This document shows positions 16,060-25,110 of a DNA stretch of 64,000 nucleotides, piece after piece. The notes under the pieces are model-generated. The model ran no database searches. It was not told the DNA's origin and saw only the letters and a program-made list of their open reading frames with translations. The stretch spans positions 1,116,001 through 1,180,000 of the forward strand of contig NZ_CP136864.1 of NCBI RefSeq assembly GCF_045689235.1, written 5' to 3'. How positions within the stretch are numbered: the first letter of the stretch is position 1; the number at the start of each line of letters is the position of its first letter. The DNA comes from Congregibacter variabilis. Its GTDB lineage: Bacteria; Pseudomonadota; Gammaproteobacteria; Pseudomonadales; Halieaceae. Position numbers and translations under genes: made by a program.

Positions 16060-19000
16060 CTAGCTATCGAGTCCCGCGAGCACAGCATCGTACTCAGCTG
16101 ACAGCTCGGCAAAGCGAGCCAGCGCCTCACCACCGGGCTCCTGATCCGCCTTATCCAACATCCGTGACAGATAACTGATCTGACTGATAAGTCGCGGCTG
16201 CATATAGGTGCCCTCTTCGGTTACCAGCAGCGTAATCGCAGACTCCAGGGCTGCCCGTCGATCGGAGTCGCCATCCTCAAGTGCTTCAAGTTCAGTCTCC
16301 ACGCTGTGCGCAGTGCGCCGCGCCCGATCCAGCAGATCCAGTACCTTCCGCTGAAGCTGCAGCTGCGCCTGAACATGCGCTTCAGTGACACCAAGCTTCA
16401 GCACCCGGGGGTCCATCATGATAGTCAGTGGCTGGGTTAACTCCTCATCACCCACAGACAGCTTCACGCTGTAGGTCCCAGCTGTTGCCAGAGCGCCATC
16501 AGTGAAGCGTTTTTTCTCGTCTTTCTGCCAGGGACCGCGATAGCGCATATCCCAGTGGAAGCGATTAATGCCAGGCTCCGCAGTTAGGCTACTTTGCTTC
16601 ACATAGCGGATCTCGTTCAGGGCCATGCTGTCGATGAGTTCGCCCGGATCATCACTGTCCGTTGCGTTTACGCTGGAGAAGGCATTTACCGTCTCGCCAT
16701 TAGCATCCACTATCTCAAGTGTGACGGGACCTTCAACGCCATCGGGAAGGTGGTAGTCGATGATCGCCGAGGGCTCTCTATACTGAGGTATCGCTTTGGG
16801 ATCGGGAGTGTCATAGCTAGGTCGGTGACGATAACGAACGGTCAGCGCAGGCTCAAACAATACCGGCTGATCACCTACCTTGGGCATGGGCGTCTGGCGC
16901 AAGGCGGAGATATCATCCAACACCCAAAACGCGCGACCCATCGTTGATACCACAAGGTCGTCACGATGAATGCGAATATCCGTTACCGGTGTCACCGGTA
17001 AGTTCTGCTGAAACGACTGCCAATTGCCGCCATCGTCGAAAGAAACAAACACGCCGAACTCAGTACCCGCGTATAGCAGTCCCGGACGAACCGGGTCCTC
17101 TCGTATTACGCGCACAGGGTGATCCTCAGGAATACCGTTTTTGCCATCAGTCATCAAAGTCCAGCGTTTGCCGTAGTCTGATGTTCGATAGGCATAGGGT
17201 TTGTTATCGCCAAGCTGATAGCGCAGCACTGCTACATAGGCCACCGCAGGGTCATGCCGGGACGGCTCTACAGAATCAACGCGACCGCCCTTGGGCAGTC
17301 CTCGAGGCGTGACGTCCTTCCAGCTTTCACCACCATCGCGTGTCACATGAATGGGGCCGTCATTGGATCCCGTCCAGATAACACCCGGGGCAATCGCAGA
17401 CTCACGGATAGAGTACAGCGTGCTGTACACCTCTTCGCCGGTGACATCCCGGGTGATCGGTGATCCCGACACCACCTGCTTGTCGGCCTCAAAAGCCGTC
17501 AGGTCTGGCGATATGGTCTCCCAGGTTACGCCGTTGTCGCTAGTACGATGCAAAAACTGTGAACCGTGATAGACAACATTGGGATCGTGTGGTGAGACCG
17601 CCACCGGCGCCACGCGCTGAAAACGATACTTGAGGTCCTTGGGGTTTTGCCCGTACATATTAGTGGCGCCCACATAGTAGCTCCGCTCGGTGCCGGTGTT
17701 TTTGTCAAACACCGAAAAGCGTCCTTTACAGTTGGCGTACACGGTTGTGTGATCACCTGGCTTGGGTATCGCAGGGCCGGTTTCGCAGCCGCCTGCCTCG
17801 ATGAGCCAGGCATTAACATTCTGCACGCTGTAAGGAGATCGGCTGGGTACCGCGATAGCTGTACCGTTGTCCTGTTGCCCTGCGTACAGCCAGTACGGAT
17901 ATTGGTCGTCGACATCTACGGTGTACAACTCTGTGGTCGCCTGATTGAACTGACTCGACCAGGTGAGTCCCCCATTGTGCGTGACGTTGGCTCCGCCGTC
18001 ATTCGCCTGAATGAACAGCTGAGAGTCATTGGGGTTTATCCACATGTCGTGGTTATCGCCATGGGGAGGGTTCATCTCTTCCCAGTTCACGCCACCATCA
18101 ATGGATTTGTAGTAGTTGGTCGCCATGACATACAGGACATTCGCATCAAGAGGGTCTGCCTCTACATTGCCGTAATAAAAAGGTCGATTGACCAGCGCCT
18201 TTTTTGAAGACACCTGAGTGAAGCTCTCACCCTGATCAACTGAGCGATACAGGCCACCCTCTTCACCGGGTGCCTCTACCAGCGCATACACTATGCTGCT
18301 GTCCGATGCAGAAATCGCAAGATCAATACGACCGATCAAACCTGTGGGCAAACCCTGACTGATCCTGCGCCAGTTATCACCACCGTCGATAGACTTGAAC
18401 AAGCCGCCCTCTTCCTGCGTACCGCCGCTAATAATCGTCCAGGGCTTACGTCGCGCTTTCCACGCGGCAGCGAAGACGACTTCAGGATTATTCGGTAGCA
18501 ACTCAACATCCGTAAAACCCACCGCATCAGAGATACCCAGAACCTTGGTCCAGCTCTCGCCACCATTCGTTGATTTGTAGACGCCGCGCTCAGGGTTATC
18601 GCTAAAAGCCTGGCCAATGGCTGCGACCCACACCACATTGTTATTGGTCGGATCAATCTCTACCGCACCAATATGACCGCTGTCTTTTAGACCGATGTGC
18701 GTCCAGGAGTCGCCCCCGTCGATAGATTTATACATGCCTTTGCCGGGTATGACGTTGGAGCGCAGACCCTCAGAACCTGTTCCGACGTAAAGAATGTTGG
18801 AATCGGTCTGCGATGCGGCGATGTCACCAATAGACGGTGATGCAAAGTAACCATCAGAGATATTATTCCAACTGGTGCCGTAGTCTGTGCTCTTCCAGAC
18901 ACCCCCGCCCGAAGCGCCTAAATAAAACGTACCCGGCTCCTGCACGGTACCGGCAACCGTAGTTACACGTCCGCCTCGAGTTGGGCCGACGTTGCGATAT

Positions 19001-19083
19001 TCCAGGGCATCAAAATTCTGCGCATAGCTGGCATCAATGGGTAGTAGTAGCGCTGACAAAAAAAGAAAGGCCGTTTTCTTCAC
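16060..19083 (-). CDS. Secreted WD40/YVTN/BNR-like repeat protein (sortilin/GH74-like propeller)
   Basis: A 1007-residue exported protein. Start chosen at the GTG at 19083: GGAG sits seven bases upstream and the product opens with a signal peptide (VKKTAFLFLSALLLPIDASYA). Most of the chain is built of repeats of the type S-x-D-x-G-x-x-W (for example KSTDYGTSW, KSIDGGDSW, RSVDQGESF, RTSDNGVTW), the Asp-box/BNR pattern of two tandem beta-propellers like those of VPS10/sortilin and GH74 proteins. The last roughly 300 residues form a beta-sandwich and a helical tail. No catalytic residues of GH74 can be assigned. Such proteins in marine bacteria are usually annotated as glycosyl hydrolases without evidence; peptide or glycan binding is equally possible. 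Confidence 0.8.
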   Translation of the reverse strand: MKKTAFLFLSALLLPIDASYAQNFDALEYRNVGPTRGGRVTTVAGTVQEPGTFYLGASGGGVWKSTDYGTSWNNISDGYFASPSIGDIAASQTDSNILYVGTGSEGLRSNVIPGKGMYKSIDGGDSWTHIGLKDSGHIGAVEIDPTNNNVVWVAAIGQAFSDNPERGVYKSTNGGESWTKVLGISDAVGFTDVELLPNNPEVVFAAAWKARRKPWTIISGGTQEEGGLFKSIDGGDNWRRISQGLPTGLIGRIDLAISASDSSIVYALVEAPGEEGGLYRSVDQGESFTQVSSKKALVNRPFYYGNVEADPLDANVLYVMATNYYKSIDGGVNWEEMNPPHGDNHDMWINPNDSQLFIQANDGGANVTHNGGLTWSSQFNQATTELYTVDVDDQYPYWLYAGQQDNGTAIAVPSRSPYSVQNVNAWLIEAGGCETGPAIPKPGDHTTVYANCKGRFSVFDKNTGTERSYYVGATNMYGQNPKDLKYRFQRVAPVAVSPHDPNVVYHGSQFLHRTSDNGVTWETISPDLTAFEADKQVVSGSPITRDVTGEEVYSTLYSIRESAIAPGVIWTGSNDGPIHVTRDGGESWKDVTPRGLPKGGRVDSVEPSRHDPAVAYVAVLRYQLGDNKPYAYRTSDYGKRWTLMTDGKNGIPEDHPVRVIREDPVRPGLLYAGTEFGVFVSFDDGGNWQSFQQNLPVTPVTDIRIHRDDLVVSTMGRAFWVLDDISALRQTPMPKVGDQPVLFEPALTVRYRHRPSYDTPDPKAIPQYREPSAIIDYHLPDGVEGPVTLEIVDANGETVNAFSSVNATDSDDPGELIDSMALNEIRYVKQSSLTAEPGINRFHWDMRYRGPWQKDEKKRFTDGALATAGTYSVKLSVGDEELTQPLTIMMDPRVLKLGVTEAHVQAQLQLQRKVLDLLDRARRTAHSVETELEALEDGDSDRRAALESAITLLVTEEGTYMQPRLISQISYLSRMLDKADQEPGGEALARFAELSAEYDAVLAGLDS

Positions 19084-19211
19084 AGCAAAGCTCCGAATAA
19101 ATACGTGAACAACAGACACTAACACCGCGCAAGGTAGCCGACAATTACTACGCCGCCGTGATGATGTCTATGAATTAGAAAGATGCCGAACCATAGGCCC
19201 GGCACTGTGGG

Positions 19212-20435
19212 TCACTCTGACGCGTAGTGGCGAATCACCTGCTTACCCAACGCCATGAGATGGACCTGATCAGAGCCATCCGCCTGGCGACACCAGCGGG
19301 CATAGTTGTAAGCCTCGGCCATGGGATAGTCCTCGGTAAGGCCACCCGCACCGTGCATCTGCATACAGCGATCAATAACCGTCTGGGCCATAATAGGCAC
19401 CGACACCTTACTCGCTGCAATGAGATCCATGGCACCTTTGGCTCCGACTTCATCCATGCGCTGGCAGGTCTTGAGCACCAGCAGGCGCATCATCTCTATC
19501 TCAGAGAAGCTTCGGGCAATGTCCTCGCGCACAGACTGATGCTCACTGAGCTTGCGACCGAAGGTACTGCGTCGGGTGACCCTGTCGCAGGCCAATTCCA
19601 GGCATCGCTGCGCTGCGCCGATAAGGCGCATGCAGTGATGAATGCGTCCAGGCCCTAACCGGCCCTGAGCAATTTCGAACCCGCGGCCTTCGCCTAAAAG
19701 AATATTCTGTGCCGGCACGCGCACATCGTTAAAACGCAGCTCCGCATGCCCCATAGGTGCATCGTCATACCCCAGCGTTGTCAGAGGGCGAATAATCTCT
19801 AATCCAGGCGTACCCTTGGGAACAAGGATTTGCGACTGTTGTTTGTGACGGCTGGGATTATCCGGATCTGATTTGCCCATAACGATAAAAATACCGCAGC
19901 GTTCGTACATCGCACCCGAGATAAACCACTTACGACCATTGAGCACATACTCATCCCCGTCGCGCCGAATAGAGAGCTCAATATTCGTTGCATCTGAAGA
20001 TGCTACCTGCGGCTCAGTCATTGCGTATGCAGAGCGGATGTCGCCGTTGAGCAGTGGAGTCAGCCAGGCCGCCTGCTGCTCCGGCGTACCGTACTTCATG
20101 AAAACTTCCATATTGCCGGTATCCGGAGCATTACAGTTGAACACCTCCGGACACCAAATCACCCGACCCATGAGCTCAGCCAAGGGGGCGTAATCCAGAT
20201 TGCTTAATCCATCGTGGTCTACATGCTCCGCCAGCTTGGGCGGCACAAACATATTCCACAGGCCGGCCTCTCGAGCCTTGCCCTTAAGCTCATCCATAAT
20301 CGGCAAATAGCCAAAGCGATCTTCGGCGGCATCCAGCTGCTGGCGATAGCGCTCTTCGTTGGGGTAAATATGCGCGTCCATGAACGCGCGCAAACCGTCC
20401 TGATAGGCCAATGAGGCTTTACTGAATTCGTACAA
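19212..20435 (-). CDS. Acyl-CoA dehydrogenase (FadE2/ACAD10-11-like)
   Basis: A 407-residue flavoenzyme with N-terminal helical, central beta (AMTEPQVASSDATNIE, residues about 140-155) and C-terminal helical domains. The catalytic base appears to be Asp389 in ADGSDQVH, as in the FadE2/ACAD10-11 group, in place of the Glu of classical short-chain enzymes. It introduces the trans-2 double bond in an acyl-CoA, passing electrons to ETF. Start is a TTG with a strong GGGAGAGG just upstream. It is the last gene of a unit with the hydratase and thiolase. Chain length or branched substrate cannot be told; the group often handles unusual acyl-CoAs. Confidence 0.88.
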   Translation of the reverse strand: MYEFSKASLAYQDGLRAFMDAHIYPNEERYRQQLDAAEDRFGYLPIMDELKGKAREAGLWNMFVPPKLAEHVDHDGLSNLDYAPLAELMGRVIWCPEVFNCNAPDTGNMEVFMKYGTPEQQAAWLTPLLNGDIRSAYAMTEPQVASSDATNIELSIRRDGDEYVLNGRKWFISGAMYERCGIFIVMGKSDPDNPSRHKQQSQILVPKGTPGLEIIRPLTTLGYDDAPMGHAELRFNDVRVPAQNILLGEGRGFEIAQGRLGPGRIHHCMRLIGAAQRCLELACDRVTRRSTFGRKLSEHQSVREDIARSFSEIEMMRLLVLKTCQRMDEVGAKGAMDLIAASKVSVPIMAQTVIDRCMQMHGAGGLTEDYPMAEAYNYARWCRQADGSDQVHLMALGKQVIRHYASE

Positions 20436-20450
20436 GTACCCTCTCCCAAT

Positions 20451-21689
20451 TTAGGCGGCAATCCGCTCGATGATAATCGCAGGCGCCATGCCGCCTGCGG
20501 CACACATGGTCACCAGACCAAACTGTTGATCGCGACGCTCCAGTTCATCAAGGATCGTGCCGATCAGAACAGAGCCCGTGCCGCCGATGGGATGTCCCAA
20601 AGCCATGGCTCCGCCGTTGACGTTTACCTTACTCCGATCCAGATCGAGATCCCGAATAAACTTTTCGGCAACCACCGAAAAGGCTTCATTGATTTCGAAT
20701 AGATCGATATCCGACAGACTCATACCCGCTTTCTTAAGCACCTTCCGCGCCGCGGGCACCGGAGCATTAAGCATCAGGGTCGGGGAGTCACCCATGTTTG
20801 CCATAGCCACCACACGGGCCCGGGGCTTCAGCCCATGCGATCTCGCATAGTCGGGGGAAGCAAGCAACAAGGCTGCCGCCCCATCCACGACGCCTGAGGA
20901 GTTGCCGGCATGATGGACATGCTTGATTGCAAGATCCGGATACACCTGAGCCACCAGCTTACGAAAAGTCGTGCCCTGCTCATCCAGTGGATAATCCGCG
21001 ATAGGCTCGAAGGACGCCTTCAGTGCTGCAAGCCCTTCAAGGGTGGTTTCCGGACGAGGAAACTCCTCTTTATCGAGCGCGACACTGCCGTCGGGATTGA
21101 GAACTGGAACAAGACTGCGATCAAAATATCCGTTTGCGATGGCGGCTGCTGCATTGCGCTGTGAAGTAATCGCTAACGCATCCAATGCGGTTCTGGGGAT
21201 ATCCTCCAAAGTCGCAATGGCATCGGCACAGACACCCTGATGTGGCTGAGGGTGCATCTCACGCAGATGCAGATTGTCGTTATCCATAAAAGGCGACTGG
21301 CTGGGATCGGATCCGTAGAGCGACATCATCTCGCAGCCACCAGCAACCACCAGGTCTTCCATGCCGCTCATAATCGACGCCGCAGCAATATTCACCGATG
21401 TGATGCCCGACCCACAAAAACGATCCAGAGTTACTGCTGAGCTGCGTACGTCATAGCCTGCATCCAGCGCCGCCATGCGCGCAAGATCCCCACCCTGGGT
21501 TCCACGCTGCCAGCTGGTACCAAACACGATGTCATCTACGTCAGCGGTATTAATGCTGTTGCGCTCGGCGATCGCCCGCAGAACCGTCGCGCCCAGATGC
21601 TGAGGGTGTAAATGCGCTAATGCGCCCTTGCCTTTTTTTCCAATACCACGGGGGGTCCGACAGGCGTCAATAATCCACGCTTCGCTCAT
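20451..21689 (-). CDS. Acetyl-CoA acetyltransferase (thiolase)
   Basis: A 412-residue thiolase-superfamily enzyme. The nucleophilic Cys92 lies in DRFCGSGITS, His366 in GGAMALGHPIGGTG and the second Cys396 in VTMCAAGGMAP, a complete degradative/biosynthetic thiolase set. It would cleave 3-ketoacyl-CoA with CoA or condense two acetyl-CoA. It is encoded between the hydratase (12 bp upstream) and the acyl-CoA dehydrogenase (15 bp downstream), together giving dehydrogenation, hydration and thiolysis; no 3-hydroxyacyl-CoA dehydrogenase is in the window, so that step must be supplied elsewhere. Confidence 0.9.
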   Translation of the reverse strand: MSEAWIIDACRTPRGIGKKGKGALAHLHPQHLGATVLRAIAERNSINTADVDDIVFGTSWQRGTQGGDLARMAALDAGYDVRSSAVTLDRFCGSGITSVNIAAASIMSGMEDLVVAGGCEMMSLYGSDPSQSPFMDNDNLHLREMHPQPHQGVCADAIATLEDIPRTALDALAITSQRNAAAAIANGYFDRSLVPVLNPDGSVALDKEEFPRPETTLEGLAALKASFEPIADYPLDEQGTTFRKLVAQVYPDLAIKHVHHAGNSSGVVDGAAALLLASPDYARSHGLKPRARVVAMANMGDSPTLMLNAPVPAARKVLKKAGMSLSDIDLFEINEAFSVVAEKFIRDLDLDRSKVNVNGGAMALGHPIGGTGSVLIGTILDELERRDQQFGLVTMCAAGGMAPAIIIERIAA

Positions 21690-21701
21690 ATCCCTAAACT
21701 C

Positions 21702-22469
21702 CTATTTGCCTTTCCAATTGGGTGCGCGCTTTTGCGCGAAGGCTGTTGCGCCCTCGATGGCATCTTCACTGGTGAACACGTGCCCGACAATTTCCTGCTG
21801 CTTGGCGAACATCTCATCGCTATTCCAGTCCTGCGCACCCGATACCGCCTTAAGGCTCGCCGCAACGGCCAAAGGACCGTTCGCCGCAATGCTCTTTGCC
21901 AGTTCGTGAGCGCCTTCCAGGGCCTTACCTGTCTCAGAAATACGGTTAATCAAACCCAGTTCGTAGGCGCGAGCGGCGCTGATAAATTCACCCGTGAGCG
22001 CCAATTCCATGGCAATGCGTGAGGGGATCTGCTTGGGTAGCTTAACCAATCCGCCCGCTGCCGCTGCCAGTCCCCGCTTGACCTCGGGAATACCGAACTT
22101 ACTGCTGTCAGAGGCAACGATAAGATCACAGCTGATCGCAAGCTCAAATCCGCCCGCCAGCGCATAACCTTCGACGGCGGCGATAATGGGCTTGCTCGAA
22201 CGATACTCCGTTAGCCCTGCAAAACCGCGGCCTTCCACCTGAGGGAGCTCCCCGGTTACAAACGCTTTGAGGTCCATACCTGAACAGAAGGTTCCACCAG
22301 CGCCGGTAAGAATCGCAACGCGTAAGCTGTCATCTGATTCCAGCTCATCGATCGCAGCAGCGACACCCAACGCCAGGGCCCGATTAGCGGCGTTTTTAGC
22401 CTCAGGACGATTGAGGGTTATTACCAGAACACCATCGATCTTTTCTGTGAGAACTTCCTTGGCTGACAT
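21702..22469 (-). CDS. Enoyl-CoA hydratase
   Basis: A 255-residue crotonase. Both catalytic glutamates are present: Glu129 in FGIPEVKRGL and Glu155 in AMELALTG; oxyanion elements are FCSGMDLKAF (61-70) and LAGGFEL (104-110). It hydrates trans-2-enoyl-CoA to 3-hydroxyacyl-CoA. The start has AAGGAG seven bases upstream and is the first gene of the acyl-CoA operon; the 183 bp upstream carry its promoter, including a weak dyad GCAAA-N3-TTTGC at 22550-22562 that could be an operator. It contrasts with the crotonase at 10368, where the second Glu is missing. Confidence 0.9.
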   Translation of the reverse strand: MSAKEVLTEKIDGVLVITLNRPEAKNAANRALALGVAAAIDELESDDSLRVAILTGAGGTFCSGMDLKAFVTGELPQVEGRGFAGLTEYRSSKPIIAAVEGYALAGGFELAISCDLIVASDSSKFGIPEVKRGLAAAAGGLVKLPKQIPSRIAMELALTGEFISAARAYELGLINRISETGKALEGAHELAKSIAANGPLAVAASLKAVSGAQDWNSDEMFAKQQEIVGHVFTSEDAIEGATAFAQKRAPNWKGK

Positions 22470-22652
22470 GCTTAGCTCCTTTTTTTATCTCTGAAATTTT
22501 TGTACGTGTGCTGTGCGCCGTGCAGGCTACTCAGCATGAACGGTCAGCGGCAAAAAATTTGCGACAGGAATTGTGCATCGCGAGACCCCAAGCTCCAATG
22601 GCGACAGCGCTCGGCAAAGTAGTCCGTAGGTGACAACTGTAAGTCAGCGCAA

Positions 22653-23825
22653 TTAACCGCCGCTCCCGGGAAGCGCTTTTTGAAGGAAGCTAAGCATATT
22701 GCCGCCCATCACCTTGCGGATCTCGTCCTCGCTAAAGTTTTGATTGAGCATCTCCTGGGTGAGCGCCGCGAGTTCCGAGGTATCAAACGGTACGGTGGTA
22801 GAGCCGTCATAATCTGAACCCAGGGCGACATGATCGACACCCACAAGATCAATACCGTAGCGAATAGCCCCAACGATCCCGGCGGGAGAAACCTTACAAA
22901 CAGCAGCATCCCAGTATCCTACGCCGATCAAACCACCACCGGCTGCAATTTGTTGCATAAGGTCATCGCTAATGTTTCTAGGTGTCGGACAGTAGCCCTG
23001 AAAGCCCGTATGGCTTACCACCAGCGGCGAGTCACTCATAGCCAGAACATCACGCACACTTTGCTGTGAAGAATGCGCAACGTCGATAATGGCACCGCGT
23101 TCATCCAGTCGCTGTACAACCTCCCGACCAAAGGGACTGAGCCCGCCTCCGCCCGTACCGTGCAAAGATCCTCCCAAGGCGTTATCAAAAAAATGATGCA
23201 GACCAAACATACGCACTCCTGCGTCACGCAAGCGGTCTATATTGCTCAGCGAGTCATCGAGAGCGTGGGAGCCCTCAATACCCAGCAAGGCACCGATCAT
23301 GGGCACCCCTTTTGCACGCGCTTCCATCACCGCCTCGAGATCATCTCGATCACGCAGAATTCGCAGCGACTGTGGGTCATTGGCTTCGATCTTTGCCAGT
23401 TTCTGCGCCTGTAACAGGGCTCGCTCGGTAAGACTGGACCAAGTGGCCATTGGCCAGCGCTGAATGAGTGCCACGAGGGTAATATTATCGCGGGCTTCAG
23501 CATCGTTGCTCTCGTAGTTTTGACCCTTGGGCGAGCGCGTAACAAAGGTGAACGCCTGGAGTGCAACATTGGCATCGCGAAGCCTCGGCAGGTCAACGTG
23601 ACCTCGATCGGCCCGTTGAGTAAGATCCCGCGCCCACAAAGTACTATCCGTATGTAAGTCACCAACGACGAGATCAGCGTGCAGGGCTCCAGCCTCTGCA
23701 GATATCGCATAGGGCTCATGATCCAGCACCTGATTCAGCGACTGCTCGAGCCGTCCCGGCCCAACGCTAAAGCCAATAGCCGCAACCAACGCGACACCAA
23801 GAGTGACCATCAAAATCCATCGCAT
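22653..23825 (-). CDS. Membrane-anchored M19 (renal dipeptidase-type) dipeptidase
   Basis: A 390-residue protein beginning with a single hydrophobic segment (residues 3-22, MRWILMVTLGVALVAAIGFS), a signal anchor placing the enzyme in the periplasm. Zinc ligands of the M19 family are visible: HTD at residues 58-60 (DLHTDSTLW), Glu in GIEGSHALDD, His in IIDVAHSSQQ and His in VVSHTGFQG. M19 enzymes hydrolyse dipeptides, including those with D-residues, and some act on beta-lactams. Start at 23825 is supported by GAGGAG about eight bases upstream. It faces the galactoside operon across a 131-bp divergent region. Confidence 0.88.
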   Translation of the reverse strand: MRWILMVTLGVALVAAIGFSVGPGRLEQSLNQVLDHEPYAISAEAGALHADLVVGDLHTDSTLWARDLTQRADRGHVDLPRLRDANVALQAFTFVTRSPKGQNYESNDAEARDNITLVALIQRWPMATWSSLTERALLQAQKLAKIEANDPQSLRILRDRDDLEAVMEARAKGVPMIGALLGIEGSHALDDSLSNIDRLRDAGVRMFGLHHFFDNALGGSLHGTGGGGLSPFGREVVQRLDERGAIIDVAHSSQQSVRDVLAMSDSPLVVSHTGFQGYCPTPRNISDDLMQQIAAGGGLIGVGYWDAAVCKVSPAGIVGAIRYGIDLVGVDHVALGSDYDGSTTVPFDTSELAALTQEMLNQNFSEDEIRKVMGGNMLSFLQKALPGSGG

Positions 23826-23892
23826 TCTATAACTCCTCTGTTCGAGCTTTGTTCCTATAGTAACGCGCAAACCCCGCTTATCGCTTGATCTT

Positions 23893-23926
23893 AAGCATGC
23901 TTGCCCCGTAGGGTGTTCGCCCTACG
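23893..23926. promoter_or_regulatory. Paired dyads upstream of the galactoside operon
   Basis: Two inverted repeats lie next to each other in the short divergent region: a perfect 10-bp palindrome AAGCATGCTT (23893-23902) and CGTAGGG-TGTTCG-CCCTACG (23907-23926, 7-bp arms). They are placed 30-60 bp before the first codon of the MFS gene, a reasonable operator position. No regulator gene for this operon is present in the window. Alternatively the second dyad is an RNA hairpin in the leader. Confidence 0.4.
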
Positions 23927-23956
23927 CTACCGCCCCTCGCATTTGGATACGACTTT

Positions 23957-25099
23957 TTGAACGCCAGACTTCTCAGCCTTGTTTTTGCACCCTTCGCCCT
24001 CGGCACCAGCGCGTTCATCTACATCGGACTCATCGAGCCCATGTCCAAAGGCCTGGGCGTGGGTATCGCCAGCGTCGGTCAGCTACAAACCGTATTTGCG
24101 CTTGCCTGCGGTATCGGCGGACCTCTCCTGGCCCGCCTTCTCGCAAAGTTCGACCGTAAGCGATTACTGCTATGCGTCCTGAGTATTCTGGTCCTTATGA
24201 ATATCGGATCCGCCGTGGCACCGGACCTGATCACCATGGCGAGCATTAGATTCGCGGCCGGCTTTTTTGCCGCGCTCACTCTGCCCCTGGCATCAACATT
24301 AGCGGTTAGCCTTGTTCCCGAGGCAAAGAGACCCAAAGCCATAGCAAGCGTGCTGGCAGGCTACACGCTGGCATTTCTCATTGGCATGCCCATTGGCAGC
24401 ATTCTGGGTGACGTCTACGGCTGGCGCGCGGCGTTCTGGCTCGCGGCCGGTATAGCAGCTACCGCATTGCTGGTGGTCGGCATTTTTGCGCCCGCACACA
24501 TTCATGTTCCTCAGCCCGGTGACTCCAGCTTTCGACGGGCTCTTCAAGGCGAGAACCCCAAACTCTTGATCATCAACATGCTGGGCTTTGCTGGCACTTT
24601 CGCGACAGTCAGTTATATCGGACCGGTGATCACCGCCTCTACGGGCGTTACCGGGTCGGGGATTGCAGCCATTCAGATATCTACAGGTATTGGCAGTCTC
24701 CTGGGGTTGCCGGCCGGCGCCATGCTTGCCCGGCTCAGCGCGCGTACTGCGCTGACAACACTACTGGCTGTGGTTTTGCTAACGCAATTACTGTTTTCTG
24801 CGGGCATGCTTTTTAATCTGGCTGCATTCTCAATTCCAGTTCTGGTATTCACCATGGCGTTCAACTCCGCCGCACTGTTTGGTACCTCCCCGGTCATCCA
24901 AACACAACTGGCCAAAGCAGCAGGTCCCGCAGCAACTATTGCCTTCGCTTTGAATGGATCCATGATTTACTCTGGACAGGGTGTCGGTTCGTCTATAGGC
25001 GGCGCTGTTACCAGCTCTGTTGGACTGGGATGGACCGGCCTTGCCGGTGCCACTGCGGTATTTGTGGCTTTGTTGCTTACACGACGATTATCTGGTTAA
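23957..25099 (+). CDS. MFS transporter (sugar efflux/uptake type)
   Basis: A 380-residue polytopic inner-membrane protein with about 12 hydrophobic segments and an intersegment loop FDRKRLLL after TM2, as in the DHA1/AraJ-like part of the major facilitator superfamily. Starts at TTG (23957) with a poor ribosome site. It opens the galactoside cluster, 11 bp ahead of the beta-galactosidase gene. Relatives are often annotated as arabinose-efflux permeases; here either galactoside uptake or efflux of excess sugar is possible. An SSS symporter later in the operon gives the unit two transporters. Confidence 0.8.
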   Translation: MNARLLSLVFAPFALGTSAFIYIGLIEPMSKGLGVGIASVGQLQTVFALACGIGGPLLARLLAKFDRKRLLLCVLSILVLMNIGSAVAPDLITMASIRFAAGFFAALTLPLASTLAVSLVPEAKRPKAIASVLAGYTLAFLIGMPIGSILGDVYGWRAAFWLAAGIAATALLVVGIFAPAHIHVPQPGDSSFRRALQGENPKLLIINMLGFAGTFATVSYIGPVITASTGVTGSGIAAIQISTGIGSLLGLPAGAMLARLSARTALTTLLAVVLLTQLLFSAGMLFNLAAFSIPVLVFTMAFNSAALFGTSPVIQTQLAKAAGPAATIAFALNGSMIYSGQGVGSSIGGAVTSSVGLGWTGLAGATAVFVALLLTRRLSG

Positions 25100-25110
25100 T
25101 GAGGTAAACC

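Noticed and set aside
16060..19083. Annotation of the BNR-repeat protein as a GH74 xyloglucanase
   Set aside because: Asp-box repeats alone do not show catalysis, and no catalytic acidic pair could be identified.
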